NCBI GenBank assembly: GCA_037501455.1
Contig: CM074861.1
Location: 36,162,001 to 36,226,000, forward strand
Direction of reading: 5' to 3'
Length of the DNA stretch: 64,000 bases
Origin: Lantana camara
Lineage: Eukaryota; Streptophyta; Magnoliopsida; Lamiales; Verbenaceae
Shown here piece by piece: positions 10,731-20,205 of the stretch. The first letter of the stretch is position 1; the number at the start of each line of letters is the position of its first letter. A model generated the notes under the pieces. That model was not told the DNA's origin. It worked only from the letters and a program-made list of their open reading frames with translations, and searched no databases. Made by a program: the position numbers and the translations under genes.

Positions 10731-12872
10731 TGGCGCTCAAATCACGGCCCTCTCTATCTAGCACCTGGCTACCTAGTACACCGTCAAGTCACCTGCAACG
10801 AGAGAGACTCCATGGAGTACAAAAAACTGTTCAAGAGACCGTCCAAGATGAGGGAAACCGAGGCTCAAAAGCGCTCGAGAAAATACTGTGCCTTCCAGAA
10901 ACAGAAAGGGCACGACACAAATGAATGCCGCCAACTTCAGAGTGAGATCCAGAGGCTCATTGGTGGGGGGCATCTCAAGGAATTCGTGAAGGTGTTGGAG
11001 AGGTATGATGAATACTGTACCGAGCGTGCGAGGGTTAGAGGAAGGAGTCGCTCGCCCTCTAGGAGCCCACACTACCACCGCCCAGAAACAAGTGAGTGCG
11101 GCAAGCAGAAGGCCGCTGACATTGAAAACCAACCCTTCGCCGTCATTAACATGATCGCCGGAGGACCCTCGGGTGGTGACTCTAACGCTTCCCGCCGTTG
11201 TCATGTCCGCAGCTATGATCAGAGGTCTTCAAGACCCAAGCATGTGTACACTCTGGAAGGGTCCTATCGATTGAAAGAGGATGACGTTGTAGGGTTTACA
11301 GAGAAAGACCTAGTGCACATTGTAACACCCCATGGGGTCAGTGAAACCTCTGACTGCCCTATGGTGGTTAGCTTAAACGTTCATAACCATGTTGTAAAGA
11401 GGGCTTTAATTGATAGTGGAAGCTCTGTGAATGTTCTCTCGTACTCAACATTTCAAAAGATAAATATAACAAACATTCCCCTCGAACCCCTCAGAACAGC
11501 CCTCGTCGGCTTTGGGGGTTCCGAGATTTCCCCTCGCGGACAAATTCGCTTGGCCACCTCTTTTGGTCGCGCCCCACAGCGAAAGACTTTTAGCGTTCTT
11601 TATGCAGTGGTCGAAGTGGATCTCCCATACAACATCATCATTGGACGCCCGGCGCTCATTGACTTCAAAGCGGTAATTTCAACATACCATCAGAAAGTCA
11701 AATTCCCCACTCCCGAGGGGACGGGCGAGGTTCTATGCAACGTCAAAGAGGCTTGGGAATGCTACATCCTTTCCCTTCGACGCCACAAACCCAAGCCAAT
11801 CATTCAAGCAGGCTCCACCAAAAAGTCTGTCGACTTCCCCAAATTGGATGAGGACGGCCCCAAGCGTAAAAGGGCCAAACTTTACAAAAAGAAGACTTCG
11901 ACCGAGGCCCAACCTGCAAAGAACGGCCCACCTAGGGCCGTCGAAGGATCCCCCTCCGAGGATGAGGGTACGGGGCCCTCGGATGCGAATAAAGGTAGGC
12001 TTACTGGGAAAAAACGGGCGCTCGAGGCCTCTTGGCCCGAAATTCGCATTGAACCCATTGAGAAATTCCTGACCGTTGAATTGGAACCCGGGAACCCAGA
12101 TAAGACCACCCAGATTGGATCAAACCTCGATGGTCCATCTCAGATCATGATGATCGATTTTCTCCGAGAAAACCTCGACGTATTCGCCTGGAAGGCTTCA
12201 GATCTCACTGGAATAGATCCGAGCGTCATTGTCCACAGGCTCAATGTGGATCCAGCCTTCAAACCCGTCAAACAAAAGAAGAGGGATGTCCATGGTCTCC
12301 GAAGGCAAGTCATCGAGGAGGAAGTCAATAAACTCCTCGAGGCTCAATACATAGAGGAGATCTTCTACCCAGAATGGCTTTGTAACGTTGTTCTTGTGCC
12401 CAAGAGCGCTAATAAATGGCACATGTGCAATGATTTCACAGACCTCAACAAGGCGTGCCCAAAGGATCCGTACCCTCTGCCAAGGATCGACCAGTTGGTG
12501 GATTCGACTGCTGGATGTGAGCTTATGAGTATGATGGATGCCTTTCAAGGGTATTATAAAATCTTCATGGCACCCAAGGATCGCCCGAAAACCTCATTTG
12601 TAGTCCATGTGGGTGTATACTGCTTCAAGGTTATGCCATTCGGACTCAAGAACGCAGGAGCCACTTATCAACGCCTCGTCAACAGAATGTTCGAGCGTGA
12701 GATTAGAAAGTCCATGGAAGTATATGTAGACGACATGATCGTCAAGAGCGAGCGCCAACCTTCCCATCTGGAGGATCTCAGGCGAGCATTCAGCATCCTA
12801 CGTCATTATGGTATGAAATTGAACCCTTCCAAGTGCACGTTTGGCGTTCCGGAGGGGGGGGCAAGTTCTTAG
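10731..12872 (+). pseudogene. Tat gag C-terminus, protease and reverse transcriptase
   Basis: The frame is open from the junction near 10725, and its first ATG is at 10812 (686 codons from there). Residue numbers count from that ATG. A zinc knuckle of the Tat type lies at about 26-39 (C26, H34, C39, with Gln where a His is usual). The protease motif is LIDSGSSVN near residue 200. RT has the NDFTDLNKACPKDPYPLP block near 540 and the catalytic YVDDM near 637. The capsid half of gag is missing. The frame breaks in a G run at about 12853-12860, after [11 protein letters not shown] continues in the +1 frame at 12833-13612. A truncated polyprotein remnant of a dead element. Confidence 0.88.
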
Positions 12873-13612
12873 GTTACATGGTCAGCCAGCGAGGCATAGA
12901 GGCCAATCCTAAGAAGATTAAAGCAATCCTTGATATTCCCTCCCCTCGGAATGTGAGAGAGGTCCAGGTATCAGTGGGAAAGATGATTTCGTTAAACAGG
13001 TTCATTTCCCGCTCGGCGGACAGAAACCTGCCCTTCTTTAAAATCCTGCGCAACGCTCGTAATTTCACCTGGAACGAGGACTGTGAGAAAGCCTTGCATG
13101 ATATGAAGGCTTATCTCTCGAACGCCCCACTGCTGACCAAGCCCAACCCAGGGGAAAACTTGTTTATTTACCTTTCCGTCTCCTCGGAAGCCACGAGCGC
13201 CGTCCTCATAGCTGTTCACGAGCGGAAGCATATGCCGGTATATTATTTGAGCAAAACCTTGCAGGGGGTAGAGAAAAGATATATGGAGATAGAGAAATTT
13301 GCCTTTGTGCTCGTTAATGCCTCCCGGAGGTTAAGACCTTATTTCCAAGCTCACTCCATCATAGTGCTCACAGACCAACCCCTCAAACAGGTGCTTGCGA
13401 AATCGGACGTATCAGGAAGGTTAATCAAATGGTCAATTGAACTCAGCCAGTTCGACATCACTTTCGAGCCTCGCACAGCGATACAAGCTCAGGCAGTGGC
13501 AGATCTGTTAGTGGAGCGCTTCAACCTGGATACTATGCCCTCGGTGGAAGAAGGGTTGTGGCTTTTGCACACAGATGGCTCTTCGACCTCACAGGGGGGG
13601 GAGCCGGGGTAA
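12861..13612 (+). pseudogene. Tat pol: RT thumb and first (degenerate) RNase H
   Basis: After the first frameshift the frame resumes with [19 protein letters not shown], the end of RT. The RT-linked RNase H starts near [16 protein letters not shown]. The catalytic Asp of an active Ty3 RNase H (in a DAS-type motif) is Ser here (YLSVS). Loss of this residue is a known property of the Tat lineage, in which the original RNase H acts as a connection domain. Later landmarks are PVYYLSKTL and [11 protein letters not shown] second frameshift lies in the G run at about 13595-13602. Confidence 0.85.
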
Positions 13613-14190
13613 CCCTCAGAGATCCTCATGGAACTGAAGTAGACTACGCTATCAAACTAGCGTTCCAAGTCACCAACATTGAGGCAGAATATAAGGCTCT
13701 AATCCAAGGGCTCAGGATAGTCCTTCAAAATGGCACCGCTCGGGTCACCGCATATGTTGACTCCCAGCTGATCGCAAGCCAAATTGATGGCACTTATGAG
13801 GCTCGAGAAGCCACTATGGTACAGTACCTGGCGAGTACTAAGGAAGTGATCTCCAAGTTCAAAGAGTTCCATCTGTTGCAGATCCCAAGGATAGAAAATG
13901 AGCGTGTAGATGCTCTTTCCAAATTTACATCCGCTCTGGAAGATTCCTGTGAGCGTTCAGTTATATTCCTCAGAACGGAGAAGCCACTGATTCATGAAAC
14001 GGGACCCTCGGGTGAAGTGAGTATGATCGATCCCTCCGAGCCCTGCTGGCTCGATGATATCATTAAATTCCTGAGGGATGGAACCTGCCCGAGCGATAAA
14101 GTGGAAGCACGGAAGGTTAGGAGTAAGGCCCCTCGCTTCTCTCTTGACAACGACGATCGATTATTCAAGCAGTCTTTCCACGGTCCACCA
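13558..14190 (+). pseudogene. Tat pol: second RNase H (aRNH)
   Basis: This is the extra RNase H typical of plant Tat elements. The catalytic set is complete: Asp in HTDGSS (coded just before the frameshift), Glu in NIEAEYKAL, Asp in AYVDSQLI and Asp in ENERVDALSK. The domain spans the 13600 frameshift. It is followed by a linker with PCWLDDIIKFL and the start of the integrase region (DDRLFKQSFHGPP), which stops at a deletion junction near 14190. Confidence 0.85.
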
Positions 14191-14948
14191 TTAATGTGCC
14201 TGAAGCCGAAGCGGTCACGAAGATAACATTCAAAGTGGTGAGGGACTTCATCTGGAAGAACATCATTTGCAGATATGGCATCCCGAGGGTGCTCATCTCG
14301 GATAACGGTTCCCAATTCATCATCGCTGATACGTGACATTGGTGCTACGAACTTGGTATTGAGCAACGTTTTACTTCCGGGGGCCACCCTTAAGCCAACG
14401 GTCAAGCTGAGATAACGAACCGAACCATACTTCAGTATTTGAAAACAATGCTCAAAAGTAAGAAGGGGGAATGGGCGGAAGAACTTCAAGGAGCCCTCTG
14501 GGCGTACCGTACTACCCTACGAACGGCAACAGGAGAGACCCCTTACTCCCTCGTTTACGGCTCCGAGGCTATGATACCGGCGAAAATTGCTCAAGAATCA
14601 GCACGTGTTGCCTACTTCGAGCCTGCCGCCAACGAGGGTAATCGGACGTTCGAGTTGGATTTGCTATACTAGAGGAGAAACACTGCTTGGGCTCGGATCC
14701 ATAAATACAATGCGACCGTAGCCCACCAGTATAACAAGGGTGTTAAAGAGAGGACCTTCCAGCTAGGGGATTTGGTCCTAAAAAAGGTGAAAGTTTCCAA
14801 ACATGTGGGTACGTTGGACCCCAACTGGGAAGGCCCCTTCAAAGTCATTCAGGTACGAGCGAACAATACCTACCTGCTAGAGACTTTGCAAGACGAGCGT
14901 CTCCCTAGGCCATGGAATGCATGTAACCTTAGACGGTTCTATGTGTAA
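14191..14948 (+). pseudogene. Tat integrase remnant with internal deletion
   Basis: The frame after 14190 enters the integrase core late: VVRDFIWKNIICRYGIPRVL, then the second catalytic Asp in ISDNGSQF and the Glu in ANGQAEITN. The HHCC zinc domain and the first catalytic Asp are deleted, by comparison with Tat integrases. In-frame stops follow at 14334-14336 (TGA), 14391-14393 (TAA) and 14670-14672 (TAG). The C-terminal region (LVLKKVKVSKHVGTLDPNWEGPF) is preserved and the polyprotein stop is TAA at 14946. Confidence 0.85.
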
Positions 14949-15878
14949 GCGTCAACTTTTGTAATTGCCCGCTCGTGGCACTTTGTACTTTCTCTTAATA
15001 GAAAGCATGACAGTCGTTATTATTGCAAGAATAGCAGTAAGCATTTTACCAATTGTTACCTGTCACTTACTTGCTTTTTCTTTAATTAATGACTTGAGTA
15101 ACCATTTACATCAACGCCCACTCCGTGTCGAGCGTCCTCCACGTCGAACGGCTTATTGTTCCTCCCATTTATCTCAAAATCAACGTTATCTTTGCCGAGA
15201 ACATCCCGCACTGAATAACCTGACGCTCGCAAGCGCATAAACCCTAAGAGTGAAAGTGTTGATAAAGGGGGGTTGATAAATGATTAATTTACACCAATTG
15301 GGTGCCGGTTACCCCAGTTTACGCTCGTAAACCCCCAATGACCCTCATCCTTTTAGGTATGAGTGTGCTCGTAAATAGCTTATACTGGGCTAGTCCTCTC
15401 ACGGATGCCTACGTACAAAAGCTAACATTACAGCCGCGCTCGCTTTAATTCTATACTTAGCAAATCCTACAGATGATTTCTAAGTGCACTCAAGCTATTG
15501 GAACGCTCAAATCAGAGGTATACATTACACATTAAGACTGATGCTTAGCTAAATCCTTAGTGGATTCCTAAGTTCTAGTTCGAGCCTCATCCTGAATATA
15601 GCCAGGGTACACTCAAAAGAACACCCTCGTGCCTATACATTCACATTACAAACAATCAAGAATCAAAAGAAACCAAGAGGCAGCATTCAAAACTTAGCAC
15701 AAACTAAAAGGAAGATGGTCTCCATTGCAAAAGATGAAGGGATAATCCATACAAAAATTAGAAAGAAATACATCACCGAGAATGCAGAAATTAATTTCAA
15801 GACTTCAGAAATTTCAAAAGATGTTCATGAAACAGAAATGAGGAAAAACAGTAGGCAGATGAATCTTGAGAGTTGACT
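14949..15878. other. 3' spacer of the Tat element
   Basis: About 930 bases between the end of pol and the end of the antisense gene. It has no ORF I can support (14965-15240 shows no domain) and carries scattered CGCTCG words like those of the LTR. It probably contains the antisense transcript's 3' end. Confidence 0.5.
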
Positions 15879-18742
15879 TCAGGAGGCTTCTTGAAGGTCA
15901 TCTGCAGCACTATCGTCGGGCACATTGGGGTTACTGGGCTCAAGGGGCGCGGTCGATAAGGGCACCGGAGCAAGAACATCAGAGCCTGAGATTGGAACAT
16001 CACCATGGTCCTCAGCCCCCGGAGCGTCCTCTTCACCTTGATCGTCGAGCGTTTTGAGCTCAGGATCCGGGGGATTAGCTTCTATGAACTCATTCTGGAG
16101 CATGACAACTAGGTCATTGTACTCCGGCTCCGTTAGATCCTCGCTCAGATCCCTATCCTGGTGTGGGGGCTCTAGGTTCTCATCAAGGTCCATACGTAGT
16201 CGAGGGCCGTTGCGGGTGCTAGCAGGCACTTCTCCCAGCTTGATCAACTGACCAACGGACCTCCAGAAAAACCGCTCGATGTTGGGAAAGCTATGGAGGT
16301 TAGTGGCGAAGGCGAAGGCGAAGGCTTTGGAGTGCACAAACTTCTGAAGTGTCTCCTAAGCCACCCTCGTTTCCAGGTCCGCAGTCTGGCCCGGAGATCA
16401 GCAAGTTCCTTCCTCAGCACCTCAAATTCTCGGTTACGCTCTGTTGAGTGCTTGCTCAACTCCTCATAATCGACCTTCAACTTGTTGTGCCCCTCCTTTA
16501 ATTCCTTATGGCACTCGTCCAGCTTGAGCCATGCGTCCTCCCGGTTTTGGAGATCTGCCTTCACCTTGTCGTTCTCGAGCTTGAGCGCATTGAGCTCTGC
16601 AGAGACATTGTTATAATCTTGTTGCAGCTGGCTTGGGTCCGAGATGCGCAACAACTTCTTAGATTTGTCCTTATGCTCATAATAAATCTCTGCTCGCCTC
16701 TCCAAGTTTTTGAGCCGGGGAATCACCTCCTGAGTGTAGCAAATAGGTTAAGTCTTTTTCAGTATGGAGAAAGGATAGAAAGGGTTTCAGGGAAAATAGA
16801 CACTCACCGTCAAGAGGGCATGGCACGCATCCCCGACAACCCGAGCAATGTTATGCTTGTTCAATTTCTCATGGTCCCCGGAGAATTGGAGTCTATGCAC
16901 GATCCCCGTGACCAAGTTATGGGTGGAAGGGATGTTCTTCAGAAGTACCGGGTCCTCCTCCACCAAGCGCCGGTAACGTTCATCCCCGGTGCGCTCGAAC
17001 TTCCAGAAGTCCTCTTTTTCTGAGGACGAAGTGTCACCTTCCTCGCCCCTCAGGTCCACAATAACCTCTTTTCCTTTGCCAGAAATGGAAAGTGAGACTG
17101 GCATCCTCTTCCTCTTTCGCGAGCGCTGAGCCCGCACCTCATCCACCAATTGAGTTAGGGTCCCCGAGCGGTTAGCGCGGGAACCGTCTGACCCCTGTAT
17201 GGTTGGACCCTCGGGAGCGGCCGGAATGATGGGATCCTGTGCGTCGTCCAGCGTTAGATCCTTTACGTGGGCCTCGGGACCTCTCCCTCGACCCCCATCG
17301 CCTCTCCCGGATCCTCGCCGGGAATCTCTGCCTCCTCGGGGGGCATTCGAGGGTTGGGATGGTTGTTGCTGCTGCTGACCGCCTGCCCTACAAACACGCA
17401 TCATTGCGGCAATACTATCGATGCTCGAGCCGGCCATAAGTATGTCCACACCTGCCAACAAAAGGACATACGAGCGTCAGATCTTATGCCCAAAGCACTT
17501 GTCAAAAAAAAAAAAAGAGAAGAAAAACAAAACAAAACAGCAAGCACTATGGAGAGTTAGCAGTTCTTTCCTAAGTGTTAGCAGAGTTAGTTCCTAGAGT
17601 CTAACCATCCATGTTCATTATTCCAGCGGGTGGAAGAGACACCATCTCAGGGGGACTCACGAGCCCATAACGGAACAACACCCCCTCGTGCTGCATCAAG
17701 GGTTTGGCCTTGATTAGCCACCTCTCATTCTTCATCACGAGGGCCAGATTCTTTGCCCATTGCTCGAATAGTTTATCCCCATGCCTCTGCTTCACAAGGG
17801 GCCCCTCACCGTGTGTCACCCACTCTCGGGGAACCCTAAAAAACCCCCCGGGCGCCCCGACAAAGAAAAAATTTTCCTTCCAATTTTCCCTGTATGACGT
17901 TGACGGAGAATCTATCATTTTTAGGCCTGACTTGGCTTGCAGGTAGTAGAAGCCGTCTCTCGGGGATGAGCGTGGGGACCGGGATACTTGGATGAGACTG
18001 TTGAAGTTGTCGATCGAGGGTACATAGCCTGTGACCTTCATCAAGATTACAAAAGTGTTCAGGAGAGCAATCCCGTTGGGCAGAATTTGTGAAGAGCAGA
18101 GGGAATATCGACAATCGGGGTTGGAACTGGAAACCTTAACCCCCCTGCCAGGACGACAGCACTATACACAGTCATCATCCCGAGAGGCGGATTGTTGGCA
18201 TGCTCGTAGTTAGTTGGGAGACGTGTTCTGTGCACAACATTGTCCCAATAAACTTTGAGCTTCAGCTCCGCTAATTCTGCGAGCGTCATCGTACTCTCTA
18301 TTTCATCTGGAGATCTGTCAGTTTGGTGAGGGTTGTTTACCCTCACTTGCGTCAAGGGTTCCTTCCCTTTTCGACTGCGTTTGCGGGGAGGCTTGTCTCC
18401 CGCACCATGCTCGGAGGGCCCTTCTTCCCCTTGGGGTCCCGCTATGGCCACTGTTACTTGATGATCTTGTGGCCTAACGGCACTATTCAACACCGGGAAA
18501 ACCCTCTCCCCTTGTTGTTGCATCCGGAGGGATAGATCCATCTCCTTGAATAGTTGATCTACTCCGACTGGATTGCGCTCATTCATCCCCTGAACGGCCG
18601 CCCCCAGTTCTTCATCCGCGGCATCACCATGGACCTCTTGTATAGGGATGGCAAAGGTTATCTCATCATGAGGAGAAGAACTCCCTACAAACATCGCATC
18701 TATTTCCCTCACCATTTCATCAACGATATTCCCCGCCATCAC
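15879..18742 (-). pseudogene. Antisense gene of the Tat element (spliced, decayed)
   Basis: Five - strand reading blocks form one broken gene: 18742-18059, 18044-17601, 17461-16787, 16726-16244 and 16337-15879. Introns can be placed at about 17599-17463 (acceptor TGTTGGCAG) and 16809-16730 (donor ACG|GTGAGT, acceptor TACACTCAG). Frameshifts near 18075 and 16360 explain the other breaks. The first two blocks resemble the 'putative gypsy type transposon' (Transposase_28-like) proteins: GGLRFPVP, then DGFYYLQAKSGLK and KENFFFV. The middle has Gln, Arg/Gly and KRKRMP stretches. Block 4 is a long coiled coil (SAELNALKLENDKVKADL) and the tail is acidic. Its role is unknown. Antisense ORFs here are known in Grande, RIRE2 and Retand. 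Confidence 0.75.
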
Positions 18743-19029
18743 AAAAACCTTATGGTGAAAATGGAGTTTCCTTGGCAGAAGAAGCCTGAGAGATGATGGG
18801 GAAGTTTTGGGCGTGTTAGATTCTTTAGAGATGACTCTCTTTCAAAGGTAACGTTCGGTCACAACCTAAATCTAGGGTTAGTGCAAGCAAAATCAGAAAT
18901 TACGAGGATTTACCTAAAGATTGAAGAAGAAAACTTGCTGGAAGTCGCAAGAATTTGCAGAAACGTTGCTGCTATTTTGCTTGAAGAAGACTTGGAAGCG
19001 TAAAAGGGTGAAAGAGCCTTCCGGATCCC

Positions 19030-19037
19030 TATTTATA
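19030..19037 (-). promoter_or_regulatory. TATA box of the Tat antisense gene
   Basis: TATAAATA on the - strand, about 290 bases upstream of the first antisense ATG (18742). A donor-like TTTAG|GTAAAT lies at about 18915 in the leader. The antisense unit therefore seems to have an internal promoter rather than relying on the LTR. Confidence 0.55.
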
Positions 19038-19340
19038 AGTGGAGTATTTGCATTAATTAGGGTTAGGGATTTGAAAATACAATCATTTCCCGCCTTGGGA
19101 GACTCCCACTTCTGGAAACTGCCCCACGCTTCCCGGAGTGCACGCGCCCACTCAGCTGACCGCGCCCCCATATCTCCATTCCGCATTAAATGCGTATGGA
19201 ACTTCATTAATGACTATGTCAGAACTTGTCCATTACTGAAGACGGACAGTTACTTCACCCCTGGAAGCTTGACCCTCGGATATTTAAGAGGCAAGACCCG
19301 TCTCTCTAAATTCTATACTACGCTCAAGCGCTATTACAGA

Positions 19341-19355
19341 ATTTGGGGGGCAAAA
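19341..19355 (+). other. Polypurine tract of the Tat element
   Basis: ATTTGGGGGGCAAAA directly abuts the TGATAG start of the 3' LTR. This form, a G run followed by CAAAA, is typical of Tat elements and fixes the LTR boundary. Confidence 0.85.
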
Positions 19356-20205
19356 TGATAGGGCCAAAATCACGCTCGGATTAACGTCGTACACGTGTCG
19401 CCATCCGCATACACAGAGCTGGGACGCTCGCGTTACAGGGCTCGAGGACCAACCCAGCTCATTCACTTGTTGACTAATCTAGGTCCATACGCCTCGGCCT
19501 ACTATTCAGACGAGCGGTTCAGGATGTCAAGACCCGGCGCTCATGCTACAATCCCTCGAAGTCACCCTTCCCCGGGAATCTCTTCACGAGGGCACCTCCC
19601 TTCTTACGCTCGATTATTCGATGCCCGTAGGTCATCTTCCAGAGGAAACCCTCTCGTGTATCCCTTCGAGCGTCCTCCATGCTCGCGTAAGATCTGCCCC
19701 AAGAGAGGCATCCGTACGCCTATGTGACGAATCTTGAGTCTCCCGGCGCACGACTCTCGCCAACAACCTCTGACACACAGTGGTGCGCACCTCGTACCAG
19801 ACCCGCCGTCCTCTTTTCAGAGCCATCACTTTCATGCCGTCACAGGACGCCACGTGTTAGGGCAACACAGGTTTGGGACCACTTGGTCAAATTACCCAAA
19901 GGACCCTCCCCCTAACATATAAATAGAGAGAAACCCCTGCTTTTTTCCTCAAGTCATCTTCTCCAGAACACACTGCACTAAAAAAAACAGGGCACACTTT
20001 CCTCCATTTTCTTCTTCTCAAGCTCTGCATTACCTTCACCATAACTGCATCCTGACTGTACTCCCTTGGTGTTATCCTAGCTGAAAGAACCCACGCTCAA
20101 AAGGAAACCCAGTTCCTGAGGCTCCGTGCCTGTGATGGTCTTCCTTTCCTAAACAAAATCTTAAAGTGTTGATTGCATCTTAAGAATCCAATTCCTGCAC
20201 CATCA
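19356..20205 (+). repeat. 3' LTR of the Tat element
   Basis: The 850-base LTR runs from TGATAGGGCC to CTGCACCATCA, with TGAT/ATCA ends. A TATA box (TATAAATA) is at 19918-19925, followed by a pyrimidine-rich leader. GCTCG words recur through it. ORFs at 19395-19727 and nearby are chance frames. Confidence 0.85.
19918..19925 (+). promoter_or_regulatory. TATA box of the Tat 3' LTR
   Basis: TATAAATA followed by AGAGAGAAACC, at about two thirds of the LTR; the natural place for the U3/R border is some 30 bases downstream. Confidence 0.65.

Larger units (their letters stand above)
5248..20205 (+). mobile_element. Ty3/gypsy Tat-lineage LTR retrotransposon (rearranged)
   Basis: The outer limits are a 102-base 5' LTR remnant (5248-5349) and a complete 3' LTR (19356-20205). 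The two share their first 102 bases with 6 mismatches. The LTR starts TGAT and ends ATCA; the flanking pentamers are taaat (5243-5247) and tatat (20206-20210), a possible decayed target duplication. Between them lie gag C-terminus, protease, RT, two RNase H domains, an integrase remnant, a long 3' spacer with an antisense gene, and a PPT. Dual RNase H and an antisense ORF before the 3' LTR are known traits of the plant Tat group (Grande, RIRE2, Retand). The left part was replaced by Athila-like DNA, and pol is broken, so the copy is dead. Confidence 0.85.

Noticed and set aside
10773..11204. 143-codon - strand ORF over Tat gag
   Set aside because: Shadow of the gag-pol frame on the other strand.
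12833..13612. Treating the RNase H frames as separate genes
   Set aside because: They are parts of one pol polyprotein split by frameshifts in G runs.
19395..19727. 110-codon ORF in the Tat 3' LTR
   Set aside because: LTR sequence with overlapping frames on both strands; no domain.
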